Shown here: positions 32,986 to 43,821 of the stretch, piece by piece
How positions within the stretch are numbered: position 1 is the first letter of the stretch
Layout: each line of letters begins with the position of its first letter
From: Lyophyllum atratum
Lineage: Eukaryota; Basidiomycota; Agaricomycetes; Agaricales; Lyophyllaceae
Assembly: GCA_014905825.1 (NCBI GenBank)
Contig: JACGCN010000039.1
Coordinates: forward strand, 186,001-250,000
Direction of reading: 5' to 3'
Length of the DNA stretch: 64,000 bases
Translations under genes and position numbers: made by a program
The notes under the pieces: model-generated
What the model was told of the DNA's origin: nothing
Databases searched by the model: none
The model's input: only the letters and a program-made list of their open reading frames with translations

Positions 32986-33404
32986 ATGTCACCCGTCCAT
33001 CGGGATGAGCAGTCGGACGTGCCTACAGTGCAGATCGAGTATGATTTTGAGCTGGTTAGGGCATTGAAAGAGAGAGGGCGGCCAAACGGAGAATACGAGG
33101 TATTGGACCCCTTGAGAGAAGTCAGGGACTACAGCCTCGCGAGCTACGATACACTCTATCTGCAGTTTCGCGATTCCTCTCGTAAGTCTTTCCCATTCGC
33201 TGTGATTCATTTCGTGATCCAATTGTCAATATCAAATGTAACTGTCGGTGTTTATTCCTGCACCTGCTATGAATCGCAGGCAACTTGCTCCCAGTCACGT
33301 TCATGGCACCCTCAATCGACGACGAAGAGGAAGCACCATCTGAGGCGGAGATTCCGGCACCCAGCGCCAACAAAGGGAAGAGGAAGGCGCATTTCGACGA
33401 ATGA
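32986..33404 (+). CDS. Small conserved-looking protein (105 aa), unknown function
   Basis: Two exons give about 105 residues. The ATG at 32986 starts MSPVHRDEQSDVPTVQIEYD. The centre (ELVRALKERGRPNGEYEVLDPL, SLASYDTLYLQFRDSSRNLL in parts) looks ordered. After the intron (GTAAGT to CGCAG) the tail is acidic then basic (DDEEAPSEAEIP, NKGKRKAHFDE). Splicing restores the frame exactly, which supports a real gene. I do not recognise the family. It diverges from NDUFA8 across 309 bp and converges on NDUFAF3. Confidence 0.65.
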
Positions 33405-33469
33405 TGCAAATGGTTTCGTGTTGTCTCCGAGCCGGATACTGCTGCATCATACTATACAGGTACCCATTA

Positions 33470-34144
33470 TCATCCTGGTGTCTGCATTTTCTTCCATGGA
33501 TGGGGCGATAGCGGTAGTAATGCTGCAGCGACTCGGCGGCCCTCTTCGGCGAGGAGGTTGTACGTCGAGCATGCGTTTCTCTATAGGACAGTATGCGTTT
33601 CTTAGTTACTTAAAACAGAGTAGCACCACGCACTGTGTCCATGACATCAACCTGAATACCCAGCTGATTGAGATACGTTCGTAGTTGCGGCGGTATTTGA
33701 GATATGGTCTTCCCAGTACCAAAGAGTAAGATTTCTATGTGATGTCTAAGACAGGGGAGAAAACTGAAAAAGAAAAGTGTACTCCTTACCAGGTTTTGGT
33801 ACAACAGTCTCGAAGATCTCAAAGTGCTCCTTCTCCCATCCTACCCAGAGCGTACTCGGAACATCCCACAGAAAGACTTTACCCTCTAGAAAAATGCATG
33901 AAGAGGGAATCAAGAGGCCGTCCATTAGCTGGATGCCCTGGTTCGTGATCGACTTGACCTGTACCGCCGGCGGGTTGTCGTCTGCAAGGATGTTGGTGAA
34001 AGAGCTGTCGCGCCGTATTGCGCTGACGTGGATCCGGCGGGCCTGACAGGTCGACAGAGACCGAGTACATGGCTTGCTTATAAGCACAGACGGTCTCCTC
34101 ACTAGTTGTGGTCCAACGCGTTGCAGGATGCGAGGGAGAGACAT
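33470..34144 (-). CDS. NDUFAF3: Complex I assembly factor NDUFAF3 (DUF498 family)
   Basis: NDUFAF3 works with NDUFAF4 in early assembly of the complex I Q module in mitochondria. The ATG at 34144 starts an Arg-rich leader (MSLPRILQRVGPQLVRRPSV) typical of matrix import. The domain then reads SFTNILADDNPPAVQVKSIT, GIQLMDGLLIPSSCIFLEGK, VFLWDVP and FEIFETVVPKP. The second exon gives EILLFGTGKTISQIPPQLRT and GIQVDVMDT, and the third gives RNACSTYNLLAEEGRRVAAA followed by LLPLSP. The GTGK and A-STYN-L-EEGR blocks are the family hallmarks. Three exons and about 188 residues are normal for the family. The gene diverges from the Nol11-like gene across 326 bp. Confidence 0.93.
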
Positions 34145-34470
34145 GGTGGTGCTGAAGTACGTGAACGCCGCAAATTGGAAATGTCACCATGATACACGTG
34201 ATCAGGTGCGCTACAAAATCTTCCCTCAGGACAGTATTCCGAGGGCGTTCATTATTTTCAAATGTCGTAAAGCTCTTATCCGTGACAAGGAAGCTATGGC
34301 AGCATGCGTAATGGCTTCAAGAGCTTCGAATTTGGCAAACGACGCGACGCGACTGATCACGTGTAGGGATTAACCCTAACCTTTTCTTTCGCATCGGCCA
34401 ATCAGAAAGCTTTCTCGCCAAAAATTATCAGTTGCGTCAAAGTTGTGTTCTAGCCTTCATCGCCACCCTC

Positions 34471-37260
34471 ATGCCCGTCAGCGCCTCCATCGGCGAGCCT
34501 TTCGTTCTCTCGACATACGGAACCTCTCAGCAACTTCCAAAATCCGGCGCTGCAAGTAAAAAGCAACGCGGTCCGGCGAATGTGTTCGCGACACACGAGA
34601 AGGCATCAGGGAGCTCGGACGGCTATGCGACCGTAACTGCGCAGGCAGACGGTATCCATTTACTAGATGTAAGGATAGTACTACCATTAAATGGGCCGTA
34701 AATTTACCCTTTCCCAACAGATATCGACACTACACCCTGTCGTCTCCCACACCCTTGGACCTTCCACCACCTTTTCCTGCCCAGCAATTACTCGCAACAC
34801 ATTACACGGGGCCGAAACCATATGCACGACGTACGCAGCAGTTGATACTTCTTCCGATATCAGCGCAGAAGAAAGTGGTCGGACGGTATGGATGTGGAGA
34901 GAAAATTTGTCTGGTCGTTTAGAAGATCGGGCGTCGCAGAAGAAAAAGTCGGTTCTGGTAAGTCGAGATATATCTCTTCTCCGTTTCCCCGCTCATTTGA
35001 CATTGCAAGGGTTTAGATTTCACACCAAATATCTGGGTTTTATACCTGCGACGAAATACCGACCCGGCTACTGGCACAGTCACCTAAGGGTGAGGTAACG
35101 CTTCTGGATGCTGATCTCAGTGTCAAAAATACATGGCCGATGCTTCAAGATGCCGAGAGCGTAAGCCGGACGTTCGTCTACCCCCGAACCGCTTGTTCGT
35201 TCCTACCGCCCCGGTCGACTCCTCCAAGAGGGGCGATCCTTGTTTCCGTGGTCGTGGCAGGAGATTCCGCACGCGTTCGAACGCTATCCGTGGACGATGA
35301 TGATAAAATTCTGGAGCTGGGGAGCTCTGTAGTCCCACTCAAGCACGATGTGAGGCATATCATATTCCTTGGACTGCATCTTTCGCTCATCGCTATTCTA
35401 GCAAATATCAGAGCTTTCCTGCAGCACAAGCGGTTACATGAGCTTTTTGAGTGAGTGGGGGAACCTATTATAAGCCTCTTCGGAGTCACTCATTCTATTT
35501 CAGCGCGAGATGGGACATGGCATTCCTATGGATTAGGATCCAAAGACGGAAGTTCGATAGAATTATCTGCCGCCTCGGAGCCTTTTCGTCTCACTGGACT
35601 CTCCTTCATTTCAAAATCCCAAAGCTCAGAAGAGGTCTCGCTGCTGTCATTGAGCTCTTCCCATGTCTTGCTTTCCGCCCTTACCGCCTCACCCAATCCC
35701 GAGATCGTACTACTCCTATGGGACCTCCAGTACTCCGTTCTTCTCGCCAGCCAGGCGCTACCAGTCCCCTCCACCCTGCTTCAAGCAAAGGATGTGACCA
35801 TAAAAATGACTCTCGTCCCTACTTCGGGCTCCCAGACGCTCCTCCTTTTATCACCCCAGACATCCAATGCTGGACGAAAAACGCAGACAACATCGTCACG
35901 TTCGAGCGTCCTGGTCGTACCATTGACATGCCCGTCAGTCTCTACCATCGCGAGCGCGATGGGAAAGGCGTCCTCTGGAGCCAGGTGGATTGAGCAGGTA
36001 GCCTCATCCTCTTCAGGTACGCCACTGCACGATCCTGCCCGGACGAAGGCCCTGGCGACCATGAACGCAGCCATGGAAAAAAACTTGCCGCAAGCCGCCA
36101 ACGTCGCCTTTTTCGAGTGGGAGAAGCGGGAATCCAAGGCTGTGGCCCAGACCTCGGAAGAAACCCTTGAGGCGGACAAGAACAAGGCAGTAAGTGATAC
36201 CACCTGACTTTTTTTGCCGAAATTTTTATGTCCTTATAGCCCGCGTCTCAAGCCAACCTAAGCTATGACTTCGTCAAGGATCTGCTGGTAACCGTCCTGC
36301 AGCAATCAAAACCTGCTAATACGCCATATTCCTCTGAAGTTGTTCGGTACCTCCTCAAACGGCAGCTTGTCAGCGGCAATATGGTCGATGGCGGTCTCCT
36401 TGCAGCCCTTCGATTCAAAAGCGACTGGGTACGTTGCCAACACAGTATTCCAGTTTTTCAATAGTAATCCACGCCTTGCAGCAATCGATTGAAATGGCGC
36501 TCGCCAACGTCACAGACCTCTCAGAAGCAGAGATTATGGAGACCCTTCATCTGATCGTTGTTCGACATCGACAGAATGAGAAGGTGGCCTCGCAAGGGGA
36601 TAACGCAATGGACGTCGATGCCCTCTCAGATCTCCCTTCACTTCCGAGCTTCCTGTCTTCGTGCGTCACATACACGACCACGCCCCCCGCCCTGCGGTCA
36701 GCCATACGTCTGTACTTCAAAGAGGCGGAAGGCAGCCTCGCCGTCCTAAAGGTGCTAGGAAACTGGATCAAGCAATGGTCGAAACGGAACGTTAGACTCT
36801 TACCCTCTAAAAAGGATATCTCGAAGAATGAGCATGGTGTGTTCATTATGAAGGAGAGGGAGAGGGAGGTCAGCAGCGAGTTGCCACCATTACCCAACGT
36901 AAGTCCTGCCAAACAAATCAATTTTGCACGTCGACAATCCTAATGCCGTTTCAGGTCCTCACGTTCCTGCAAACCCTTCTCGACGCCTCCTTCCTGACGC
37001 TGCTGCAACATCCACCCGCACACAGTGTCCTCCGCAGCATCCACGCCCACATCGAGCCGGAGATCACGCAGATTGACGAGATGGAGCAGCTGCGGGGCCC
37101 CTTGGCGACATTCGCGACGGCGCACTCGAAGGCAGTCAAGGAGGGTGGTCAGGATAAGCGCAAGAAGCCACAGGGTGATTGGCGGCAGAAGCGGAGGCAG
37201 GCGCCGGAGCAGGCGGGGCTCTCGATTGGGCTGTATCAGTTGGAGGAACTTGTCCTGTAG
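34471..37260 (+). CDS. Nol11-like nucleolar protein, probable SSU-processome component
   Basis: About nine exons splice into a protein of about 780 residues. The N-terminal half is beta-rich and looks like a propeller (HPVVSHTLGPSTTFSCPAIT, TVWMWREN, QISGFYTCDEIPTRLLAQSP, ARDGTWHSYGLGSKDGSS, EIVLLLWDLQYSVLLASQAL). The C-terminal half is helical (SYDFVKDLLVTVLQ, VVRYLLKRQLVSGNMVDGGL, LYFKEAEGSLAVLKVLGNWI). The last block (VLTFLQTLLDASFLTLLQHP, EITQIDEMEQLRGPLATFA) resembles the Nol11 C-terminal domain. Nol11 supports pre-rRNA transcription and 18S maturation. A Lys/Arg-rich insert (KRKKPQGDWRQKRRQ) fits nucleolar targeting. The family call rests on remembered resemblance, so moderate confidence. 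Confidence 0.6.
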
Positions 37261-37311
37261 GTCGAGTTGGTAGTAGTATCAAAAAGGAACACATGCACAT
37301 TCAGGAAATCA

Positions 37312-37386
37312 CACAAGGGGCAAAACCCGAGGCGGTTGAATCTCAACCGCCCTTCGGTCGATTGGACGGCACCTGGCCGGTGGTTG
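37312..37386 (+). repeat. Left inverted-repeat arm
   Basis: This arm begins CACAAGGGGCAAA and pairs with 39333-39407 in reverse complement, with ten mismatches counted by hand. It begins 51 bp after the stop codon of the Nol11-like gene. Confidence 0.75.
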
Positions 37387-37832
37387 AACACGTTGAACCG
37401 TGCTTGACAAGGCAGTTGGGTTGCCATCAGTTTTTATGTAATACCACTGCGTCATTTTCTATGAATGATCTGGCTTTAGGGAGTGTCATTCCTTGTCCGT
37501 ATTTACGCATCCAATCTTTTTCAATACCTTAGTAACTAGATCTGAAGGAACTGGTCATGGAATCCGCTCAATTGTACATAAATAAAACCCAAAAGAAATA
37601 GAAATATGAGTAAATTGATCATTCCATGCCATCCAAATAAGACCCTGGAGGCACAGAGACAAACCACTTCTCCCCTCCCGTGTAGAAATTGGTGATCGTT
37701 GATCGCTCTCCAGACTTTCCTCCCGTTACGTCGACTGATTTACAAACCCAACGCCCCCGCCTGCTTTCGCACTGCTGCTCTTCAGCAGGTCGTGTCGCGC
37801 CGCCTTCTCCTGCTCTCCCGGCCCAGGTGCGC

Positions 37833-39203
37833 CTAAGTCCACGGAAGGTCATGAAATGTCGTGGAGGGGGCGATGGGGTGAGATGGAGAGGTAAAAGCTA
37901 AAGCGTTAACGCAGATTGGTGATAATTGCAGTGGAGGCGGTTCTGGGGCCGCCGTTGGACTGTCGATTACGATCGCAGGTGGCGTTGGGAGGGCCAGAGA
38001 TGGTGGCCCGTGGGCATCAGTGTATCGCACAATAGTACAGGAACACGAGTAATGATGGGTGACTTGTCTGGATTTGTGGACATCGAAACGCTCCCACCAG
38101 GGGACCGCCTCTGCGTTCTTCTTGAAGATCTCTGTGGTCCACCCACTCCAGCTGGTATCTAGTGTCGGTGTGATCGTATCGTTCCATATCCGATTCTGCG
38201 GAAACGCACGGCACGGTGACAGAGGGTGCGAAACCAGCTCTGTTGCGGGCATATGTACGATCGTCCAATCGTCGCTCTTCCGAGGTCATTTCAAGGGTGA
38301 CGAATTAGTCGGCAGGACACAGTATGGGCTCCGGCCTGACTCTGCGACTGACGGTAAGTCGTGGTACGGAACGCCATCTCCTGATGCTGTCTCGCGCGGC
38401 TGCTGCTGGATGCGTTGGTGGCTCGACTCTTCGCTCCTGCCTTGCCCCTCGTTAACGCGCTCAGCGGGATGACAGGCTTCGCCGACCTCAAACAGCAACG
38501 ACAACCCACTCAAATGCGCAAAGGATGACTGCATGTACCCGGATCCTTGATAAAACCTTGCTAAGACAACATCGCTCAAGTTCGGAGAGGAGGACCTGGT
38601 GGCCATACTCGGCCGAGCATTTCAGGTGGGTGGAGACGGGCGTACAGTTGGCAGGGTTATTTGTGCAGGGAGAGGCGAGCGGGGGAGGACATTCGGAAAC
38701 ACAATCTGCAGATTTGTATATCACGGCACTGCAACCATTCAGAACGAACCCGCATTAGCATATTAAAAAAAAAGAGAAAGAGGGAGAACAGAAACAGTAC
38801 TTACATTTCTGCACGCTTGCCACCGGCTTCCGCTCCCGGCCCTCTCCCTCATCGGCGGCGCCGCCATCACAAAGGTCTGACAAACCCCCACTGCCCACGT
38901 CCCATCGACTTTTGCAGGTACATGCTCGTGGACCCATTTGAGCTCGCGGGCAACGGGGCGCGGGCGTGACTCTTGTCGCGGAAGGCGGTTTGGGTGCAGC
39001 TGCGGGAGAGGTGAGGGTGGAATGCGTGGATTATGGCGAGCCAGGCGGGGTTCTAGGACACGGTCGAGGTTGGGGTGGTTGTGCTGGTGGTTGAGGAGGG
39101 CGGGGAGGATGCGGAGGCGTCAGTCGACGTTTGGTGCTGGGCTTGGGTCTGGAGCAGGTCAGGAGTGGTGATGTTGAGGCTCCGGGATGGATTGGAAGGG
39201 TCA
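37833..39203 (-). pseudogene. Broken coding-like region inside the inverted repeats
   Basis: Several minus-strand segments look protein-like but sit in different frames with stops between them. Examples are NPAWLAIIHAFHPHLSRSC (38.9-39.1 kb), WVHEHVPAKVDGTWAVGVCQ, LASPCTNNPANCTPVSTHLK (38.6 kb) and WNDTITPTLDTSWSGWTTEI with VPWWERFDVHKSRQ (38.1 kb). I could not find a splice pattern that joins them all, and a TAG interrupts the first. The family is not recognised. A real gene with unusual splicing is possible, but decay fits better. Confidence 0.35.
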
Positions 39204-39332
39204 TGCCAAGCTAAGGAGGGAGTGTGACTTCAGCGTGATCACAGATTTGAGATAAGATAACCTCGATCAGTATGAGATGTGGCCTGCACCCAATTTTGCT
39301 TGATCGATCACAAACGTCAGGCAGCCGCCAGC

Positions 39333-39407
39333 CAACCACCAGCCAACCGCGGTCCAATCGACCTAAGGGCGGTTGAAATTCAACTGCCTCGAGGTTTGCC
39401 CCTTGTG
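39333..39407 (-). repeat. Right inverted-repeat arm
   Basis: This arm ends TTTGCCCCTTGTG and is the inverted partner of 37312-37386. It lies about 120 bp upstream of the EVE-domain gene start, so it may be part of that gene's promoter. Confidence 0.75.
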
Positions 39408-39529
39408 TCATCATGAGCGACTTTGTACACTTCTCGATCAACGGTCGAGAGTCGCTGAGAGACCGGACTCTGAAGCGGACCTTGATTTACGCGTTCTACC
39501 CCACACAACCACAACATTGCAGCGTCGAA

Positions 39530-40803
39530 ATGGCTACTGGAAAGTACTGGCTTTTGAAAGCCGAGCCAGATCCACGCGTCGTGAAAGGTAAAGATGTGAA
39601 AGTGAGCTCTACATCACCTCTGACGCGTCATGATGCTCATCCACACGCCGTCCAGTTCAGTGTAGACGATTTTGAGTCTGTGAAGACTTCATCATGGGAG
39701 GGTGTGCGGAACTACGAAGCCAGAAATCTGATGAAGGAGATGCAGGTTGGGGAGAAGGTTTGTGACAAAATGCTCCATCGTGTTGGTACTGATATAATCT
39801 ACCGCTTACAGGCGTTATTTTATCACTCGAACTGTAAAACGCCTGGTATGAGAGTATTTGCCAGGTTACATCGATTTCTTATCAAAACGACTGCTGCTTC
39901 AAGGGATCGCAGCGTTTGCTGAAGTTCGTAGTTCCACTTCAGCTTCCACGCTCGACTAAAGAGTGCTTGCGATGATAGGTCTCCAAGGAAGCATACCCGG
40001 ATTGTTCGTACGCTGTCCAAGTCAACCAGAGGATGATTTCAACTCACAGCTGTTTCAAACACGTTCAGATACGGCATGGGACGCGTGAATACCCCCCGAT
40101 TATGTTGCAGTCGCCTTTCCTAACTCATTCGTCATGTTTTCTAGGTCTCATCCCTATTATGATGCGGTATGCCTCGCGTCATCCCTTCCACGACATGACC
40201 AACTGACGAGTAAGATCAGAAAACAAAGAAGGAAGATCCTAGATGGTTCATGGTCGACTTGACGTTCAGTTCCCGGGCCACGCATTTCGTCCCGCTGGCT
40301 CTTCTGCGCCTGATATCTGAGAATACAACGGTACCTTCCGAGATCGAATACATTGGAGAATCAGGCTTCAAAGCCCTGCAAAGTGCGCCCTCAAAACAAC
40401 CACCGAGATACTTTGTTCGTGCAGCTAACGAAGCTTTGTAGCAATGGACCTCGTCAAAAAGGGCCGCCTTAGCGTGCAGCGTGTGGACGAAAAGGCGTGG
40501 GCTGCCATCGTTGCACTGGCCGCAAAAGGTGGCTGGGAGGATATGGATCTGAAGTCGGGGAAAGGGAGAAAGTCGTCGAAGGCCACTCCTGCGAAACCCA
40601 AGACAAAGGCTGTGAGTCGACGAGCGAAGGGGAAGACAAAAGGGGAACAAGCTGACGAAGGTGATGACCTTGAGGAGGAAGAGGGGGATGACGACGCAAC
40701 AGATACGCCTAAGCCGAAGCGTGGAAGAAAGAGGAAGGCTAAGGATGATGAGGATGAAGAGTACTCAACTGCACCACGACGTTCAACCCGTTCGAAGCGG
40801 TGA
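39530..40803 (+). CDS. EVE-domain protein, Thyn1-like
   Basis: EVE domains resemble YTH/PUA folds and are thought to read modified bases. The start at 39530 gives MATGKYWLLKAEPDPRVVKG, the typical EVE opening; an in-frame ATG at 39413 would add 39 residues and starts inside the border of the repeat. Exons then give FSVDDFESVKTSSWEGVRNY, EARNLMKEMQVGEK, ALFYHSNCKTPGIAAFAEVS, KEAYPDYTAWD, HPYYDAKTKKEDPRWFMVDL and a last domain part ending VALAAKGGWED. About eight introns, all GT-AG, are needed. A basic C-terminal tail with AT-hook-like PKRGRKRK and RRSTRSKR is a probable nuclear signal or DNA contact and is absent from the short human protein. Confidence 0.88.
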
Positions 40804-41850
40804 ACATGCTACCTTCCACTGATTTATCCCCTTATTACATCTCAACAGACTCTTCCACGCCATCTTCCCACTACAGTGTCGTCCCTCATTGGTCGCTTAA
40901 TTACATACCCAGTTCAAACCCAGTTGCGGCGGTGGCGCGTCCACATTGCCTCTGAAACATCAGTAAGAGATATACCTCGTGTAAGCATCTCCTGGGATAC
41001 AAAAACTGGCATGACCCCTGCTCGTGACGGCGCATTAACGCGCTAATATTCGCCGGAGACGGACGATGTCGGGCTGAGTTCGTCCATCGTTCGTATGAAC
41101 TGCGGAACAGAGGGTTGCATCCCTTTTGCTAAGAAGGCGCCAGCCGCAGCTTCAGCCACAAGCGCGTCGTCCTAACAACGACCTCCTTCGGTGTGTGGTC
41201 GACCATCCCAGCCTCATCGACCACTGCGACACGGTTTCTCTTCGTGACAGCGCTTCGACGATTCCTCCGAGGCGGACCACGTCGGGCCAAAATCCCTCAT
41301 GAATCACTGGCACAGATGAACTGCGGAGGTGGAGTGCGGACCGGGAGAATACGTAGAACTTCCACAGCTATTTTCCCTCATCAAAGGCTGCCGATGATAT
41401 CAACCTGTGCAGCATGCAGGTTGGAGTCTTGCTGTGCAGAATTGGTGCAGAAGGTGTAGAGTCACCCGCCGCCTTGTCTGCCGCATTTGGTGCGGGGGAA
41501 CAGCCGCGGGGCTGGAAATGTGATGCCGAAGCGTGGGTGTGCGAATAGCTCCATGGCTTGTTTTATGGAAAGCCTGACGGTCGCGCTCTGCCGACGTTCT
41601 GAGAATGAAATTTCTTGATGCGGGACCCCAAGTACTTCGATCGAGTCACCTGCCCCCCACCATGGTCCATTCATTCCCGCCGTCTTTTGCTCATCTGCAT
41701 TCAAGGACAGCCGTCGAAGGGATCAACTGTCTTAGGTATGTTTTCTGTTTTGTTTTGTTATAATGGCTCATTCTACGCTATGCGTTTTACCCTACCACAC
41801 AGACGCACGCGTTATCAAGTGCATCAGATCATCGTTCCAGGGCGGGAATT
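40804..41850. other. Intergenic, no supported gene
   Basis: Only short frames occur between the EVE gene and the decayed gene. Some coding-like composition at 41.2-41.5 kb may belong to the decayed gene, but no motif can be named. Confidence 0.4.
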
Positions 41851-43204
41851 ATGACGTCTCTACAACGCGCAAAACCACTTTTGCGCAATTTAGACACATC
41901 ATTGTTTCCACGGCTCGTGGTTGCCTCAGTGTCACATTTGAGTCGACTCTCGCCTTCAGCGGTCCCTTTGGAACTTTGTGTCGGCGATGGTTGTCCTTAC
42001 TATCCAGGTACGTACACCCTCTATTTTGCGAATCCCTTCCTTGACTTACATGCCTCTCCCATTTCTAGCCCATGCTCCTCCGGCATGTCACAGAGCGGCG
42101 TCAAAAACGACGAGGAGTAACCTCTCGTACTTACGACGAGGAAATAACCAACACTCGTTGCAGGTGTTCCCTTCGACATCAAGCGGTGCCTCGTAGTCGT
42201 GGAAAAGGGCCGGGCCATCCTCGCCGCCTCGGACTCTGCTTGCCGACGGCTCGACGCAGCTGAACCAGCACCTAGCGCAGCTCGATACGGCTGCTTTAGA
42301 TGCGCGCAGGGTTTTTGCTCAGGTTGTTCGGGTGGGAGGGAGGGGCACAGTTAGTGTTGGGGGCTATTCCGTGTATGTGAGGGGGAATCCATAGGGGTAG
42401 AGCGTTCGCGACATCGGGACCGATTCCTGGATTGCCTTTGCCTCCGCATCCCAACACTACTGGGTCGAGGTGCCCGAGAACACCGAGCGTCGATGCATAT
42501 GGCCAGCTGCCGAATGATGTTTAACGGAAGACTATGGGAGATTATGATCCTGTAAGTACTTCTATTGTTTTTTTTTCTGACACTTATCGTTCTAGAACGC
42601 AATGTACGTCGAGCAGGCATGAAACAACTCACATCATCACCTGCAATACCCCCCCCCTCTCGCCCGCCCACTCCCACGCCCCAAGTCTACGCTGCCGCCC
42701 CTCAGCAACAGCAGCATCAGCGTCAGCGCCAACACTTTGAACATGATTCTCAGCAGCAGGGGCAGCACGTCCGTCGGGCGTATACGACAAGCGACTTCGA
42801 TGGCACCCTCAAGACCGTCGCTATAGGTCCCGCTTGAGCTCCCTCAGCTGCTCGAGCGGAACGAAACATATATATTCGCGCCGTTGGTTACGGATGCTCC
42901 AGTCAAGAAGAGCAAGTTCGCGGGAAGGGTCAGTACTTCTCTGTTTTCTTCCAATGTTGAATTGAGGGTAATAGGTATTGACGAGGTCGTGTTTTTCTAG
43001 CGATTTCTTCGCCTGCGATCGTTACGACTATCACTACCGCCGTGGCTGCTGAGTGGTCGACGGGGTCGGGGCATGATGTACCCTGTGACGAACGAACAGG
43101 GGCAGCAGATATGCCGGCAGTGTGGGATGCCCGGGAGGTGTAAGGACGGAAAGTGGGTGGAGAAGTGGGGGCCTGGCCAATGTCAGCCGTGCTTATGCGT
43201 ATAA
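41851..43204 (+). pseudogene. Decayed gene with CxxC motif (probable regulator remnant)
   Basis: Coding-like segments run in the plus strand but change frame and meet stops. From the left they include MTSLQRAKPLLRNLDTSLFP with VPLELCVGDGCPYY (41.85-42.0 kb), VPFDIKRCLVVVEKGRAILA (42.17 kb) and GSTQLNQHLAQLDTAALDAR (42.26 kb). Next is RDIGTDSWIAFASASQHYWV (42.4 kb), behind two TAG codons. Then come QVYAAAPQQQQHQRQRQ, YTTSDFDGTLKTVAIGP and ELPQLLERNETYIFAPLVTD (42.8 kb). Last is MMYPVTNEQGQQICRQCGMP (43.1 kb), which stops at 43204. The last part resembles a fungal regulator with an ICRQCG-type zinc motif, but later cysteines appear lost or shifted. Several junctions need one base removed, and the family call is from memory. 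Confidence 0.45.
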
Positions 43205-43821
43205 GTAGTTATACTCTTGCTCAGCATATGTATCACATGTACTTACCCATACGTGCTTGACTTCGATTTGAAGGGCTATCAGTATTATGGTAGGACGCAC
43301 AAGTCACCTGCTCGTCTACCACGACGGTCTGATACTGCCAGTGTTGAGCCTAAGTAAGTGTCGATCCGCCCATTCCCTCTTGCCCCTATCTTGTTTCTTG
43401 AGTTTGGGTTCTGTGTACCGTGTATAACCCAAGGCTTTGACCCCTCGTTGTTGTTGAGAAAGCATTTCGACAGTCGACTCGAGTAAAATGGGGTGGCATC
43501 TCTTTGGTCAATTAAATCATCTCAGGTCCACCGTCCGCTAGATCAAGGAATAACAGTGCCCTCCCAGTACACTATATACTGATAAAATCGAGAAATATGC
43601 AGCCTCTCATTTCAACCAAGTGTACGAGGTCTTACTCCTTGGTTGAATGATCTACCCGCGGCATCTGCGTTGCCGACGGCATCAGCAGAGCGCGACCGTC
43701 CGGCTTTCCATATTGTTTCAGGTCCCGTGAATGCCTCGAACGTCTCGTTGCTGCGCATTCCAGTTTCCCTCTATAAAGACGTTCATTTGTCTTCCTTGTC
43801 ACTGCAGCTCCTCAGTTCGCA
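43205..43821. other. Intergenic, upstream of stomatin-family gene
   Basis: No gene seen. It should contain the promoter of the gene starting at 43822; a TATATA stretch lies near 43574, but its role is unproven. Confidence 0.45.

Larger units (their letters stand above)
37312..39407. mobile_element. Candidate TIR-bounded element (2.1 kb)
   Basis: Two inverted arms of 75 bp bound this segment: 37312-37386 and 39333-39407 match in opposite orientation at about 65 of 75 positions (hand alignment). Outer ends read CACAAGGGGCAAA and TTTGCCCCTTGTG. The trinucleotide TCA sits directly outside both ends (37309-37311 and 39408-39410), consistent with a 3-bp target-site duplication. Each arm holds an inner near-palindrome (GGCGGTTGA..TCAACCGCC). 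The interior has no intact transposase, only broken coding-like pieces on the minus strand. It is probably a nonautonomous or decayed DNA element, or a captured gene fragment. A 3-bp duplication occurs in CACTA-like and Harbinger groups, but the ends do not clearly match either. Confidence 0.5.

Noticed and set aside
37336..37356. Perfect-looking palindrome GGCGGTTGA..TCAACCGCC as an operator
   Set aside because: It recurs in both arms of the inverted repeat, so it is better explained as part of the element than as an independent regulatory site.
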